Of a stretch of DNA of 64,000 bases, positions 53,897 to 62,435 are shown in pieces. A program made the position numbers and the translations under genes. Position 1 is the stretch's first letter. Every line of letters begins with the position of its first letter. A model generated the notes under the pieces. The model had not been told where the DNA came from. It searched no databases and saw only the letters and a program-made list of their open reading frames with translations. This DNA is from Streptomyces davaonensis JCM 4913 (GTDB lineage: Bacteria > Actinomycetota > Actinomycetes > Streptomycetales > Streptomycetaceae): contig NC_020504.1 of the NCBI RefSeq assembly GCF_000349325.1, forward strand, positions 6,172,053-6,236,052, read 5' to 3'.

Positions 53897-55197
53897 CGGG
53901 GCGTGGCCTCCCCGGGGCTCGGGGCAAGCGCCCACCACGCCACGAGGCCCAGGCAGACCGCGGTCAGCACGGTCGAGGGGCCGCCGATGTCGGCGTAGGC
54001 GAAGTCCGTGAGCTGCCACACCAGCAGCCCGCAGGCGACGAGCCCGCAGTCCTCAAGACCCAGCCCCTTCTGCCGCACCCGGACGAGTCGGCGCACTCCG
54101 CACACCAGCAGCGCCAGCCAGCCGCCCGCGAGTGCCAGCAGGCCGATCAGGCCCTGTTCGGCGAGGACGAGCAGATACATGTTGTGCGGGGAGAGCAGTG
54201 GCTGCCGGACGAACGCCGCTCCGGCGCCCTCGGTGTCGCTGCCGGCGGACAGGGCGAGCGAGGCGTGTGCGTCCCGGTGCTCGGGGAAGCCCTTCAACCC
54301 CACGCCGGTCAGCGGCTGTTCGCGCCACATGCCGAGGGCGGCGGCCCACATGCTGTACCGGTCGGTGACGGACTGGTCGGGTGCGGCGGTGACCTGGGTG
54401 ATGCTGCTGATCCGCTCCTGGAGCATGGCTGTGCCGACGCCGAACCCGCCGACCAGAATCACGGCCGCCGCGGTCAGCGTCGCGGCCACCTTGAGCGCCC
54501 GCCGCAGCCCGCCGAGGACCAGCTGGACCGCGCAGGTCACCGCGGTCGCGATCCAGGCGCCCCGGCTGAAGGACAGTGCGAGCGGCAGGAGGAGGGCGAG
54601 GGCGCAGACGGCGGCGATCGCCCGCTGCCGTACCGGAGTGCTGCCGAGGGCCAGGCCCACCGCGCAGACCACCCCGAAGGAGACGACGGTCGCCATCCCC
54701 ATCACGTCCTGCGCCCCGAAGGTGCCGACCGCGCGGATCGGCTCGCCCTGGTAGGAGGCGCCGGTCCCGGTGACGTACTGGTGGACGCCGACGGCGCCCT
54801 GCCAGCCCGCGAGGGCGACCAGCGACCAGGCCAGCAGCCGGAAGTCGGCCCCGTCCCGGACCAGCAGCAGTACGGCCGCCGGGACCAGCACGAACACCTG
54901 GAGATAGCGGCCCATGCCGGTGAGCCCGGCGCCGGGCGAGTCCGCGCCCACCGCCGCGACCGCGAGACCCAGCACGGGCAGGGCCAGCACCACGGCCGCC
55001 GTCCGGGACAGGGGGCGCCGCCGGTCCCGTACGACCCGGATCGCGCAGTAGAGGACGGCCAGCGCGGAGAGCGCGTCGGCCGGGCCCGCGCCGCCCTCGC
55101 CGCCGGGGGCGACCGGCAGCGCGAGCAGGGCCACGACGGCCACGATCGGGAGCACCGGGGAGAGGATGCGGGGCGGGGCGAGGGCGAGGCTCGTCAT
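53893..55197 (-). CDS. O-antigen ligase/polymerase-like membrane protein (Wzy type)
   Basis: 434-aa protein with about 11 membrane helices. The ligase signature region includes FGAQDVMGMATVV, ALSFSRGAWIATAV, and a periplasmic loop with PLTGVGLKGFP and LSPHNMYLLVLAEQGLIGLLAL, whose HN-x8-E pattern is typical. It should polymerise repeat units outside the membrane. It begins 3 bases after the sugar transferase stop. Confidence 0.9.
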   Translation of the reverse strand: MTSLALAPPRILSPVLPIVAVVALLALPVAPGGEGGAGPADALSALAVLYCAIRVVRDRRRPLSRTAAVVLALPVLGLAVAAVGADSPGAGLTGMGRYLQVFVLVPAAVLLLVRDGADFRLLAWSLVALAGWQGAVGVHQYVTGTGASYQGEPIRAVGTFGAQDVMGMATVVSFGVVCAVGLALGSTPVRQRAIAAVCALALLLPLALSFSRGAWIATAVTCAVQLVLGGLRRALKVAATLTAAAVILVGGFGVGTAMLQERISSITQVTAAPDQSVTDRYSMWAAALGMWREQPLTGVGLKGFPEHRDAHASLALSAGSDTEGAGAAFVRQPLLSPHNMYLLVLAEQGLIGLLALAGGWLALLVCGVRRLVRVRQKGLGLEDCGLVACGLLVWQLTDFAYADIGGPSTVLTAVCLGLVAWWALAPSPGEATPR

Positions 55198-55200
55198 CGG

Positions 55201-56628
55201 TCAGCTCCCCGTCGGACGCACGAGCGAGGCCGCCGTGCGCAGCAGGATGCAGATGTCCTGCCACAGCGACCAGTTGTCGATATAGGCGTTGTCGAACCGC
55301 GCCCGGTCCTCGATGGAGGTGTCGCCGCGCAGCCCCTGGATCTGGGCCAGCCCGGTGATGCCGGTCTGCATCCGGTGGCGGGCCGCGTAGCCGGGGTAGG
55401 TCTGGCTGAACTTCGCGACGAAGTAAGGGCGTTCGGGGCGCGGGCCGACCAGGCTCATATCGCCCCACAGCACGTTCCACAGCTGGAGCAGCTCGTCCAG
55501 CGAACTGCGGCGCAGGAAGCGGCAGAACCACGACATGCGCACCTCGTCGGCCACGCTCCAGCGGGTCGCCGACTCGTGCTCGTCGACCGGGCGGTGGGTA
55601 CGGAACTTCAGCAGGGTGAAGGGGCGCCCGTCCTTGCCGATGCGCTCCTGCCGGAAGACCACACCGGGTCCGTCGGTCAGCCGCAGTACTACGGCGCACA
55701 CCAGCAGCAGCGGGCTGACCAGCAGCAACAGCGTCCCGGACACGGTCACGTCGAGCAGTCGCTTGCCCACGCTGCCGCGCCGCCGGGCCGTCCCCATGTC
55801 CAGCCGTCGGCAGGCGAACCCGGCGAGCTGGCCGCGGCCGGCGTAGGCCGGGGAGTCCGCGTCGACCTCCCACACCGCGCACCCCGACTCGGCGAGCGCG
55901 CGCAGCAACGGCGCCCGCCCGGACCGTACCGACGGATGCACGGCGAGGACGTCGCGGACGCCGTTCTGGATCAGCGCCCGCTCCACCTCCTCGCCGGTGG
56001 TCAGCACGGGCAGGCCCTCGGTGCCGTCGGGGTCGTCGGCGACGATGCCCACCGGCCGCACCCCGCACCGCGGATGGCGCAGCACCCCGGCGGCCACCCG
56101 CTGCGCGGTCGCGGCCGGGCCGATGACCAGCGCGGCGCGCGGCCGTTGGAGCAGGGCGGTGGTCCGTCGCCGGTGCACCAGCGCGCGCAGCGCGCAGCTC
56201 GCCGCGCACTGGACAAGGAAACCGAGCAGCAGGGTGCGCCAGGTGAGCGGTCGGCCCGGGGCGTGCAGGGCGACGGCGGTGGCCAGCGCCAGCCAGGCCA
56301 CCGTGATCCGGCCGCAGACGGCGGGCAGTTCGTCCAGTACGCCGGTGGTGGGTCGGGGCAGGTGCGGGCGCAGCAGCAGCGAGGCCGCCACCAGCAGCGC
56401 GACCAGCAGCGGGCGGCGCTGGGCGCCGGTGAGCGCCAGGGTGCCCAGCAGCGCGGCGACGGTGTCCGCGGCGAGCAGGGGTACGGGGGAGGCGGGACGC
56501 GGGCGGGGTCTCCGGGCCGGGAAGCGGAAACCGGCGGCCGGGCCGCGCCGGGGCATGACGGAGACGGGCGAGAAACCGGGATCCCGTGGCTGACCGCCGG
56601 GCGGGGGGACGGTGCTGTCGGCAGTCAC
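55201..56628 (-). CDS. Polyprenyl-phosphate sugar phosphotransferase (initiating glycosyltransferase)
   Basis: 475-aa WbaP/WcaJ-like enzyme that starts repeat-unit synthesis by moving sugar 1-phosphate onto undecaprenyl phosphate. The N-terminal half has membrane helices and a CoA-binding-like domain (AALVIGPAATAQRVAAGVL). The catalytic part has KRLLDVTVSGTLLLLVSPLL, FRQERIGKDGRPFTLLKFRT and SLVGPRPERPYF. The GTG at 56628 overlaps the preceding glycosyltransferase stop (GTGA). This gene defines the operon as a Wzx/Wzy-type exopolysaccharide system. Confidence 0.94.
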   Translation of the reverse strand: MTADSTVPPPGGQPRDPGFSPVSVMPRRGPAAGFRFPARRPRPRPASPVPLLAADTVAALLGTLALTGAQRRPLLVALLVAASLLLRPHLPRPTTGVLDELPAVCGRITVAWLALATAVALHAPGRPLTWRTLLLGFLVQCAASCALRALVHRRRTTALLQRPRAALVIGPAATAQRVAAGVLRHPRCGVRPVGIVADDPDGTEGLPVLTTGEEVERALIQNGVRDVLAVHPSVRSGRAPLLRALAESGCAVWEVDADSPAYAGRGQLAGFACRRLDMGTARRRGSVGKRLLDVTVSGTLLLLVSPLLLVCAVVLRLTDGPGVVFRQERIGKDGRPFTLLKFRTHRPVDEHESATRWSVADEVRMSWFCRFLRRSSLDELLQLWNVLWGDMSLVGPRPERPYFVAKFSQTYPGYAARHRMQTGITGLAQIQGLRGDTSIEDRARFDNAYIDNWSLWQDICILLRTAASLVRPTGS

Positions 56629-57785
56629 GAGTGGATGGACTCCCTGTACTCGGAGGGCACTGGGTGTGCCAGCAGGTCGCGGTAGACCTCCGCGACCGCC
56701 TCGGCGGTGTGCCGCACGTCGTGCGTGGACAGGACGTGCCGGCGCCCCTGGTGGCCGAGGGACTCGCGCAGCAGTGGGTCGCGCAGCAGCTCGGTGACGG
56801 CGGCGGCGAGCCGGGCCGGGTCGCGCGGGGGCACCAGGCAGTGCGGCGCGAGGGAGGGCGGCAGGCTCTCCCGGGCACCGTCCACCTCGGTCACCACCAC
56901 CGGGCGCCCGCACGCCATCGCCTCCAGCGGGGCGAGCGCCATGCCCTCCCAGCGCGAGGGCAGTACGACCAGATCGGCCGCCTGGTACCAGGGGGCGGCG
57001 TCGGCGACGGCCCCCGCGAACAGCACCGACTTCGGCGCCCTGGCTCGCAGCGGGCCGCCGTCGGGACCGTCGCCGACCAGCACGAGACGGGCCCCGGGCA
57101 CCTGTTCCGTCACCGTGGCCCAGGCCCGCAGCAGCACGTCCTGGCCCTTCTGCCGGCACAGCCGTCCGACGCACACCACCAGCGGTGCGGCGGGGTCGAG
57201 GTCCGGCAGCAGCCCGGCGCGTACGGTGCCGACGGCGGCGGGGTGGAAGCGCTCGGGGTCGATGCCGTTGGGGATCACCGTGTACCGGCCGTGGATCCCG
57301 GCGCGTACCCCGGTCAGCCGCTCCGCCTCGCTCACGCACACCACTCGTGCGGCCCAACGTGCCGACCTGCGCTCCCAGTTGAGCGCCAATGCCGCCATGG
57401 CACCGCCGACCGCCTCGAACGACCAGGCGTGCGGCTGGAAGACCGTCGGGATCCGCCCCCGCACCGCGAGCCGCCCGGCCAGACCGGCCTTGGCGCTGTG
57501 CGCGTGCACCAGATCGGGCCGTACGTCCTCGATCAGCCGGGTGAGCAGCCGCACCTCTCGAACGAGTGTCGGGCCCGGCGCGCGGGTGGCGGACCAGGCG
57601 TGCACCTCGGCGCCGAGCGCCCCCAGTTCCGTGGCCAGGGCGCTGCGTGGACAGGCGACGGTGACGCGGAGACCGGCCGTGAGCTGGGCACGCGCCAGTT
57701 CTGTCACGACGCGGGCGACCCCGCCGTCCACGGGCTGGGTCAGATGCAGGACCCGAGGCGGAGGGTCGGTGGCTGACAGATGCAT
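56625..57785 (-). CDS. GT4-family glycosyltransferase, first gene of the exopolysaccharide operon
   Basis: 386-aa GT-B enzyme. VLHLTQPVDGGVARVVTELARA opens the acceptor domain, and the donor domain has VVCVGRLCRQKGQDVLLRAW and PSRWEGMALAPLEAMACGRPVVV with the E-x7-E motif. The ATG at 57785 has GAGGAAA upstream. It is transcribed away from the chaplin at 58206; the 420-base gap must hold promoters for both. The sugar is not predictable. Confidence 0.93.
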   Translation of the reverse strand: MHLSATDPPPRVLHLTQPVDGGVARVVTELARAQLTAGLRVTVACPRSALATELGALGAEVHAWSATRAPGPTLVREVRLLTRLIEDVRPDLVHAHSAKAGLAGRLAVRGRIPTVFQPHAWSFEAVGGAMAALALNWERRSARWAARVVCVSEAERLTGVRAGIHGRYTVIPNGIDPERFHPAAVGTVRAGLLPDLDPAAPLVVCVGRLCRQKGQDVLLRAWATVTEQVPGARLVLVGDGPDGGPLRARAPKSVLFAGAVADAAPWYQAADLVVLPSRWEGMALAPLEAMACGRPVVVTEVDGARESLPPSLAPHCLVPPRDPARLAAAVTELLRDPLLRESLGHQGRRHVLSTHDVRHTAEAVAEVYRDLLAHPVPSEYRESIHS

Positions 57786-58205
57786 TGCGCGGTTTCCTCG
57801 CTCACGGGTGTCGCTCAGGGACGGGCGGGATCGCGCCTCGGCTCCGGGCGTCGACGGCGGCGAAGAGCGCGCCGGTCCACACTGCGTCCCGCTGGGAAAC
57901 GAGCCGGAAGGTCGGCTGGTCACCGTGCGCGGGCGCGCACTCCGCCGTAGCCGCCCCCCGTTGGCTGGTGGTCTGCTCTTTTCGGAAGGTGCTATTTGCG
58001 GGCAATAAGGGCGTTTAGGGAGGTCCGCAACTCTAGTTGCTATCCGTATTAATCCGTTGAAACCTGACAAGTGTGTCGGAATGGTGAAGCCTGACTGTCG
58101 GGAGATCACTCCTTTGGCGGCACAACCCCCGTGCGCGTCGCGCGTTGACACAGCGCCGGGCATCCCCGCCCGGGTGTTTGTGACAACCCCAAGGAGCACC
58201 TCTCC
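57786..58205. other. Divergent control region between exopolysaccharide operon and chaplin
   Basis: Contains no gene. AT-rich stretch near 57,985-58,070 (TGCTATTTGCGGGCAATAAG and following) is likely promoter DNA for one or both directions. The chaplin side has the BldN-like promoter at 58121-58148. Confidence 0.5.
58121..58148 (+). promoter_or_regulatory. BldN-type promoter of the chaplin
   Basis: CACAAC (58121-58126), exactly 16 bases, CGTTGA (58143-58148), 57 bases before the ATG. The -10 is identical to the BldN consensus and the -35 differs from CGTAAC at two bases. Confidence 0.6.
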
Positions 58206-58445
58206 ATGTCCCGTATCGCGAAGGGCCTGGTCCTTACGTCCGTTGCCGCTGCGGCTGTTGCGGGCGGCGCCGGTATCGCTGCCGCCGACGCCGGCGCGGG
58301 CGCTGCCGCCGCTCACTCCCCGGGCGTGCTGTCGGGCAACGTCGTCCAGGTCCCGGTTCACATCCCGGTCAACGTCTGCGGCAACACGGTCAACGTGATC
58401 GGTCTGCTGAACCCCGCGTTCGGCAACACCTGCGTCAACGACTGA
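58206..58445 (+). CDS. chpF: Short chaplin
   Basis: 79-aa secreted chaplin. The N terminus MSRIAKGLVLTSVAAAAVAG is a Sec signal ending near AAADA. The chaplin domain HSPGVLSGNVVQVPVHIPVN continues to VCGNTVNVIGLLNPAFGNTC with both cysteines. AAGGAG precedes the ATG. It is preceded by a BldN-type promoter and followed by a strong terminator, so it is a single-gene unit. The symbol follows recollection of S. coelicolor ChpF; it is tentative. Confidence 0.93.
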   Translation: MSRIAKGLVLTSVAAAAVAGGAGIAAADAGAGAAAAHSPGVLSGNVVQVPVHIPVNVCGNTVNVIGLLNPAFGNTCVND

Positions 58446-58465
58446 CGTCGCCGCGAGACCCTCGC

Positions 58466-58507
58466 ACCGGCCGCCCCTTCGTGGATCCCCACGGAGGGGC
58501 GGCCGGT
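58466..58507 (+). terminator. Chaplin terminator
   Basis: Perfect 13-bp arms ACCGGCCGCCCCT and AGGGGCGGCCGGT with an inner CGTGG/CCACG extension. Confidence 0.9.
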
Positions 58508-58694
58508 TCTCGTTGCCCCGAATGGGGCATGCGCACGGCGGGTCGGCCGCGTCGCCTTGACATGCCCTCTCATCAGGCATGACGCCCTCGACACGGTGTT
58601 CGGGCGGTTACGGTGGGCGTTCGAACGGTTGCAGAGCGCGGCGAGCGCTTTCACGGTGGGCACAAGATCAGACGCACCACCGAAAGGAACACCC

Positions 58695-59456
58695 ATGCGT
58701 GCCCTGCCCGCACGGCGTATAGCGGTCTCCGCACTCAGCGCCACCCTCCTGCTCGGAATCGCCGGTCCAGCCGCCGTCGCTGCCGACGACTCCGCCCGTG
58801 AGCGCACCCACGCGGCGTCCCATGCGCCCGTCCCCGGCGCGGACGCGCTGCTCGCCCAGGTCAAGTCCCTGGGCGATGTCGGTGGTGTGCTCAGCCCGGT
58901 CGCCGAGCTGCTGAACGCCGTCCTCAAGGCCGACAACGGCCAACTGCCCGCCGCGGACGCGCAGAAGCTCGGCCAGGCCGTGAAGGACGCCATCGCCAAG
59001 GCCACGGCCGCGGCCCCGGTCGCCCCGCCGGCCGTTGCCGTCCCGGGGACCTCGACGTCGACCTCGACCGCGCCCACGACCCCGGCGACCTCGGCCACGC
59101 CCGCCCTTCCGGCGACGCCGACCCTGCCCACGACGCTGCCGACCCTGCCGACGCTCACCAAGAGCGACGACTCCAAGGCGCCGTCCGCCGAACTCCCGGC
59201 CGACCTGGTCGCCGACGCCCTGGCCGGTCTCCAGAAGGCGGTCGACGCCCTGCTCACGGCGGTCACCTCCGGCAACGTCGCCGCGGTCCTCCCGGCCGCG
59301 ACCGCCGTGGTGACCGGTCTGGTCAACCTGGTCGCCGCCACCCTGCTCGGCGGCGGACTGCCCGCCCCGAGCCTGGCCGGACTGCCCGCGCTGCCGAGCC
59401 TGCCGGTCGCCACGCCGCAACTCCCGGTCGGCGGTGGGCTGCTGCCCGCGTCGTAG
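58695..59456 (+). CDS. Secreted Ala/Pro/Thr-rich protein of unknown function
   Basis: 253-aa protein. A Sec signal peptide ends near AAVAA. The mature part alternates helical Ala/Leu segments (LLAQVKSLGDVGGVLSPVAELLNAVL) with a low-complexity linker of Pro, Thr and Ala (about residues 118-155), and a second helical part ending GGGLLPAS. No enzyme motif or cysteine is present. GAAAGGA precedes the ATG at 58695. It lies among chaplins and may be a surface protein of aerial hyphae, but I do not recognise a family. Confidence 0.75.
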   Translation: MRALPARRIAVSALSATLLLGIAGPAAVAADDSARERTHAASHAPVPGADALLAQVKSLGDVGGVLSPVAELLNAVLKADNGQLPAADAQKLGQAVKDAIAKATAAAPVAPPAVAVPGTSTSTSTAPTTPATSATPALPATPTLPTTLPTLPTLTKSDDSKAPSAELPADLVADALAGLQKAVDALLTAVTSGNVAAVLPAATAVVTGLVNLVAATLLGGGLPAPSLAGLPALPSLPVATPQLPVGGGLLPAS

Positions 59457-59468
59457 GGAGACCCGAAC

Positions 59469-59505
59469 AGCCGTTGTGCCGGCCGATGCGGTCGGCACAA
59501 CGGCT
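59469..59505 (+). terminator. Terminator of the secreted protein gene
   Basis: Perfect 13-bp arms AGCCGTTGTGCCG and CGGCACAACGGCT, then a T/C-rich run. Confidence 0.9.
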
Positions 59506-59520
59506 ATTTCCCTTTTCCTC

Positions 59521-59563
59521 ACGGCTCTCAGAACTCATACGGCTCTCAGGGATCTCATATGAG
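59521..59563. repeat. Direct repeat and palindrome upstream of a small secreted protein
   Basis: ACGGCTCTCAG at 59521-59531 and 59539-59549, each followed by a CTCAT box; the second runs into the palindrome CTCATATGAG (59554-59563), 70 bases before the next ATG. Likely regulatory; binding protein unknown. Confidence 0.5.
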
Positions 59564-59633
59564 GATGACGGCCCGGGGTTTCCGCTTCGGAACAAGGTCG
59601 TTAGGCACGGCAGTTGCCGAAGAAAGGAACACG

Positions 59634-59921
59634 ATGAAGTCCCTGAAGGCCGCCGCTGTCGTCGCCGGTTCCCTGGTCGTCGCCGGAGCCGCCGCCCCCG
59701 CGTTCGCCAACAGCACCGCCGACCTGACGCCCACCAGCCTCAACGGCGCCGTGAACACGCTCACCAGCGGTCGCCTCGCGGCCACCGACGCGCTGCCGCT
59801 CCAGCAGCAGTCGAACGCGCTCGACACCGAGAACAAGGACTCCGTACTCAACACCGTCAAGGGCGCCACCGGCGCGCTGAACCAGGGCGGACTGCTCGGC
59901 GGACTTCCGCTCCAGAGCTGA
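59634..59921 (+). CDS. Small secreted protein of unknown function
   Basis: 95-aa protein. Signal peptide MKSLKAAAVVAGSLVVAGAA ends near APAFA. The mature 68 residues are rich in Asn, Leu and Thr (STADLTPTSLNGAVNTL, and NKDSVLNTVKGATGALNQGG) with no cysteine. AAAGGAA precedes the ATG. It is neither a chaplin nor a rodlin, but its size, signal and location suggest another small surface protein. Not recognised. Confidence 0.75.
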   Translation: MKSLKAAAVVAGSLVVAGAAAPAFANSTADLTPTSLNGAVNTLTSGRLAATDALPLQQQSNALDTENKDSVLNTVKGATGALNQGGLLGGLPLQS

Positions 59922-59943
59922 ATTCCGGTAATTCCGGGGCCGC

Positions 59944-59980
59944 GAGGGCCGATTCCGTGCCGTACGGAATCGGCCCTCGG
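59944..59980 (+). terminator. Terminator of the small secreted protein gene
   Basis: Perfect 16-bp arms CGAGGGCCGATTCCGT and ACGGAATCGGCCCTCG with loop GCCGT. Confidence 0.92.
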
Positions 59981-60101
59981 TGTGTTCCGGTGGGGCTGTT
60001 CGAGGGGTGCGTAACTCGTTCGTGTGGACAGGGCGCGGGGCGTCGCCCGGTCGGGTGAGAAGGGCCCCGGGGGCCTTCCGGGGCGTCGATATGGTCGCGC
60101 G

Positions 60102-60599
60102 GTGACCTCAACCTCAAGCGAAAACCGCGCCTTCAGCGCCGCCGAACTCGGCACGCTCGTCGTGATGGCCTGGAGCGGCGAGGCCCCCGGCGGCGACATG
60201 CCCTATCTGCTCGCCTACACCCTCGGCGACGGCACCGCGGGCCCGGAGGGTTCGACCAGGGCCGTCGAAGCGCTCCTGGTGAACAACGGCCTGCCGGTCG
60301 GCGGTGAGCTCGTCGACGGCGCGTCCCGGCCCAGCCTCCCGGTCAGCCTGCTCGTCGAATCCGGTCAGGCCGTCGTCAGCATGACCGGCTTCAACGCCCA
60401 GTGCAGCCCGCCGCCGGAGTGGCTGGAGGCGGTCGGCGAACGGGGCTTCGCCTACTTCGTGTTCACCACCCGTCCCTGGCCCGAGGCGCAGCCCGGCAAG
60501 CCGGTCGACCCGGAGGCGCTGGCCGCGTTCGCCGGTGCCACCGAGACCCTGGACGCCGCCGCGCACGTGGTGCTGCCGGCCCGCAGCCTGCGCGGCTGA
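60102..60599 (+). CDS. DUF5949-type hypothetical protein
   Basis: 165-aa soluble protein without signal or membrane helix. I recall such proteins as DUF5949, found in Streptomyces. LGTLVVMAWSGEAPGGDMPYL opens the conserved region. GTG at 60102 is chosen at the start of the conserved part. Its stop overlaps the VKOR start by one base (TGATG), implying coupling. No function is known. Confidence 0.7.
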   Translation: MTSTSSENRAFSAAELGTLVVMAWSGEAPGGDMPYLLAYTLGDGTAGPEGSTRAVEALLVNNGLPVGGELVDGASRPSLPVSLLVESGQAVVSMTGFNAQCSPPPEWLEAVGERGFAYFVFTTRPWPEAQPGKPVDPEALAAFAGATETLDAAAHVVLPARSLRG

Positions 60600-61204
60600 T
60601 GGCCACGACCGCGGGACGGCCCGAGCGGACCGTGGGCGCCGGGTGGGGGTTCGCCCTGCTGCTGGTGCTCACCGGCGCCGCCGGGCTGCTGGCCTCCTGG
60701 GTCATCACCATCGACAAGTTCAAGCTGCTGGAGGATCCGGACTTCACTCCCGGATGCAGTCTGAACCCGGTGGTGTCCTGCGGCAGCGTGATGGAGAGCG
60801 ACCAGGCCGAGGCCTTCGGGTTCCCCAACCCGATGCTGGGCCTGGTCGCCTACGGCGTCGTCATCTGCGTCGGCGTCAGCCTGTGGGCAGGGGCTCGGTT
60901 CCCGCGCTGGTACTGGCTCGGCCTCGGGGCGGGCTGTCTGTTCGGCGTCGGGTTCGTGTCCTGGCTCCAGTTCGAGTCGCTGTACCGGATCAACGCCCTG
61001 TGCCTGTGGTGCTGTCTGGCCTGGATCGCGACGATCGTCCTCTTCTGGTACGTCGTCTCGCACCTCGTCACCCGTCAACTCCTGCCCGCCCCCGGCTGGT
61101 TGGTGACGTTCTTCGACGAGTTCACCTGGGCGGTGGCGGTGCTGCACCTCGGGATCGTCGGGATGCTGATCCTGACCCGCTGGTGGGACTTCTGGACGAG
61201 CTGA
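60599..61204 (+). CDS. Vitamin K epoxide reductase family (VKOR) membrane protein
   Basis: 201-aa protein with four to five membrane helices. Two cysteine pairs characterise the family: CSLNPVVSCGSVM (outside loop) and the active CLWC in the membrane (CxxC). In actinobacteria VKOR re-oxidises a DsbA-like thioredoxin and so drives disulfide formation in exported proteins. No DsbA gene is fused or adjacent. It is coupled to the DUF5949 gene. Secreted chaplins and rodlins with paired cysteines are possible clients. Confidence 0.92.
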   Translation: MATTAGRPERTVGAGWGFALLLVLTGAAGLLASWVITIDKFKLLEDPDFTPGCSLNPVVSCGSVMESDQAEAFGFPNPMLGLVAYGVVICVGVSLWAGARFPRWYWLGLGAGCLFGVGFVSWLQFESLYRINALCLWCCLAWIATIVLFWYVVSHLVTRQLLPAPGWLVTFFDEFTWAVAVLHLGIVGMLILTRWWDFWTS

Positions 61205-61321
61205 AAGAACGTAGGTCGTACTACTGCGGCACTCGGGCGAATTGTGCGCTCGTGACGATCCCGGAGTCGTTGTGCGGTACGGACGTCGATCCACCGAACC
61301 CTGGAAGGGACCGTAGCCGAT

Positions 61322-61834
61322 ATGAAGTCGACCACCCGAGGAACTCTTGTCGCCGTCGTGACCGGCGTCGCGGCCGCGGTTGCCGGCGCCGCCCCCGCCG
61401 CCGCGGTCGGCACGGTCCCGGTGCCGGTGCCGCTGGACGGCGTGGAGAAGTCCCTCAACATCGAACTGCCCACGATCGGCGGCGAGGTGCCGGTGCCGAT
61501 GCCCGGCGCCCCCGAAGGGCCGCGGTACGTCGAGGGCCGGCTCATCCCCGAGCGGGTCATTCCGCAGCTCCCGGTCACCGGCGGACTGCCGGGCCTCGGC
61601 CTGCGCACTCCGCTGCCGCAGCTCCTCGGCGACCAGTTCGACCACGTCGGTGTCGACGCCCCGGCCTCCGACCTGCGCACCCTGGCGCCGGGCCTGACCC
61701 TGGACGCCCCGCTGACCCCGCCGAACCCGGAGAACTTCGGGCTGCCCGAGCCCAAGCTGCCGCAGGTGGGCCTGCTCGCCCCGGTCCTCCAGACCGTGAC
61801 GGGCGCCGACCTGACGGCAGGGCCCGGGCTGTAG
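61322..61834 (+). CDS. Secreted Pro/Leu-rich protein of unknown function
   Basis: 170-aa protein. Signal MKSTTRGTLVAVVTGVAAAV ends near APAAAVG. The mature part is rich in Pro, Gly, Leu (VPVPVPLDGVEKSLNIELP, and LPVTGGLPGLGLRTPLPQLL) and has no cysteine or enzyme motif. GGAAGGGA precedes the ATG. It is the third uncharacterised exported protein between chaplin genes; surface role is likely but unproved. Confidence 0.75.
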   Translation: MKSTTRGTLVAVVTGVAAAVAGAAPAAAVGTVPVPVPLDGVEKSLNIELPTIGGEVPVPMPGAPEGPRYVEGRLIPERVIPQLPVTGGLPGLGLRTPLPQLLGDQFDHVGVDAPASDLRTLAPGLTLDAPLTPPNPENFGLPEPKLPQVGLLAPVLQTVTGADLTAGPGL

Positions 61835-61847
61835 CCGCGACCCCGCG

Positions 61848-61880
61848 AGGGCCCGGGGCGCGCGGCGCCGACCGGGCCCT
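61848..61880 (+). terminator. Terminator before melC1
   Basis: AGGGCCCGG and CCGGGCCCT arms with a GC-rich interior that can pair further. Confidence 0.7.
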
Positions 61881-61961
61881 TCGGCTGTCCGGGGTACCTG
61901 CGGTGACCGGGAGGACCGCCGAGGGGTTACCGCTACGACAAACCAACTGGATGAGGAGCAC

Positions 61962-62435
61962 ATGATGGTCGTGGGTGTCGGTGGCATGGCCGTGGGGACG
62001 GAGCCGGGAACGCAAGGGAAGGCGAGAACCGGCCCGGTGCGCGGCGGTCGGCGGGACCTGCTGCGGGGGCTGCTGGTCGCGGCCGGGGCGCTGGCGCTGG
62101 CGCCCGTCGTCGCGGCTTCCCGGCCAGGCGCGGTACAGGCTGAGGACAAGCCCGGGGAGCTGGCCTTCGACGAGACCTATCGCGGCCGCCACCTGCGCGG
62201 CATCCGCACCTCGGACGTCCGCGGCGGCGCCCCGCAGTGGTACGTCACCGTCGACGGCGTACCTCTGCATCTGATGCGCCGGGCCGACGGCTCCTGGCTG
62301 AGCATGATCGACCACTACGCCTCGTACGCCACCCCGCTGGACGCGGCGCGGGGCGCCGTCGACGAACTGGGGCCGGGGCAGCGGCTGCGGGACACCGGGA
62401 CGGACACGAGGGAACACCATGGCGTACACGCGTAA
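61962..62435 (+). CDS. melC1: Tyrosinase copper chaperone/cofactor
   Basis: 157-aa helper needed to load copper into tyrosinase and to export it. The N terminus has RRDLLRGLLVAAGALALAPV, a Tat signal that carries the folded pair across the membrane. The mature domain has FDETYRGRHLRGIR and YVTVDGVPLHLMRRADG, the MelC1 core that places a Tyr near the copper site. GAGGAG precedes the ATG. It overlaps melC2 by 17 bases. Confidence 0.95.
   Translation: MMVVGVGGMAVGTEPGTQGKARTGPVRGGRRDLLRGLLVAAGALALAPVVAASRPGAVQAEDKPGELAFDETYRGRHLRGIRTSDVRGGAPQWYVTVDGVPLHLMRRADGSWLSMIDHYASYATPLDAARGAVDELGPGQRLRDTGTDTREHHGVHA

Noticed and set aside
53878..56685. Long plus-strand frame opposite the polymerase and sugar transferase genes
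   Set aside because: Gln/His/Gly-rich nonsense sequence; the minus strand has clear membrane enzymes.
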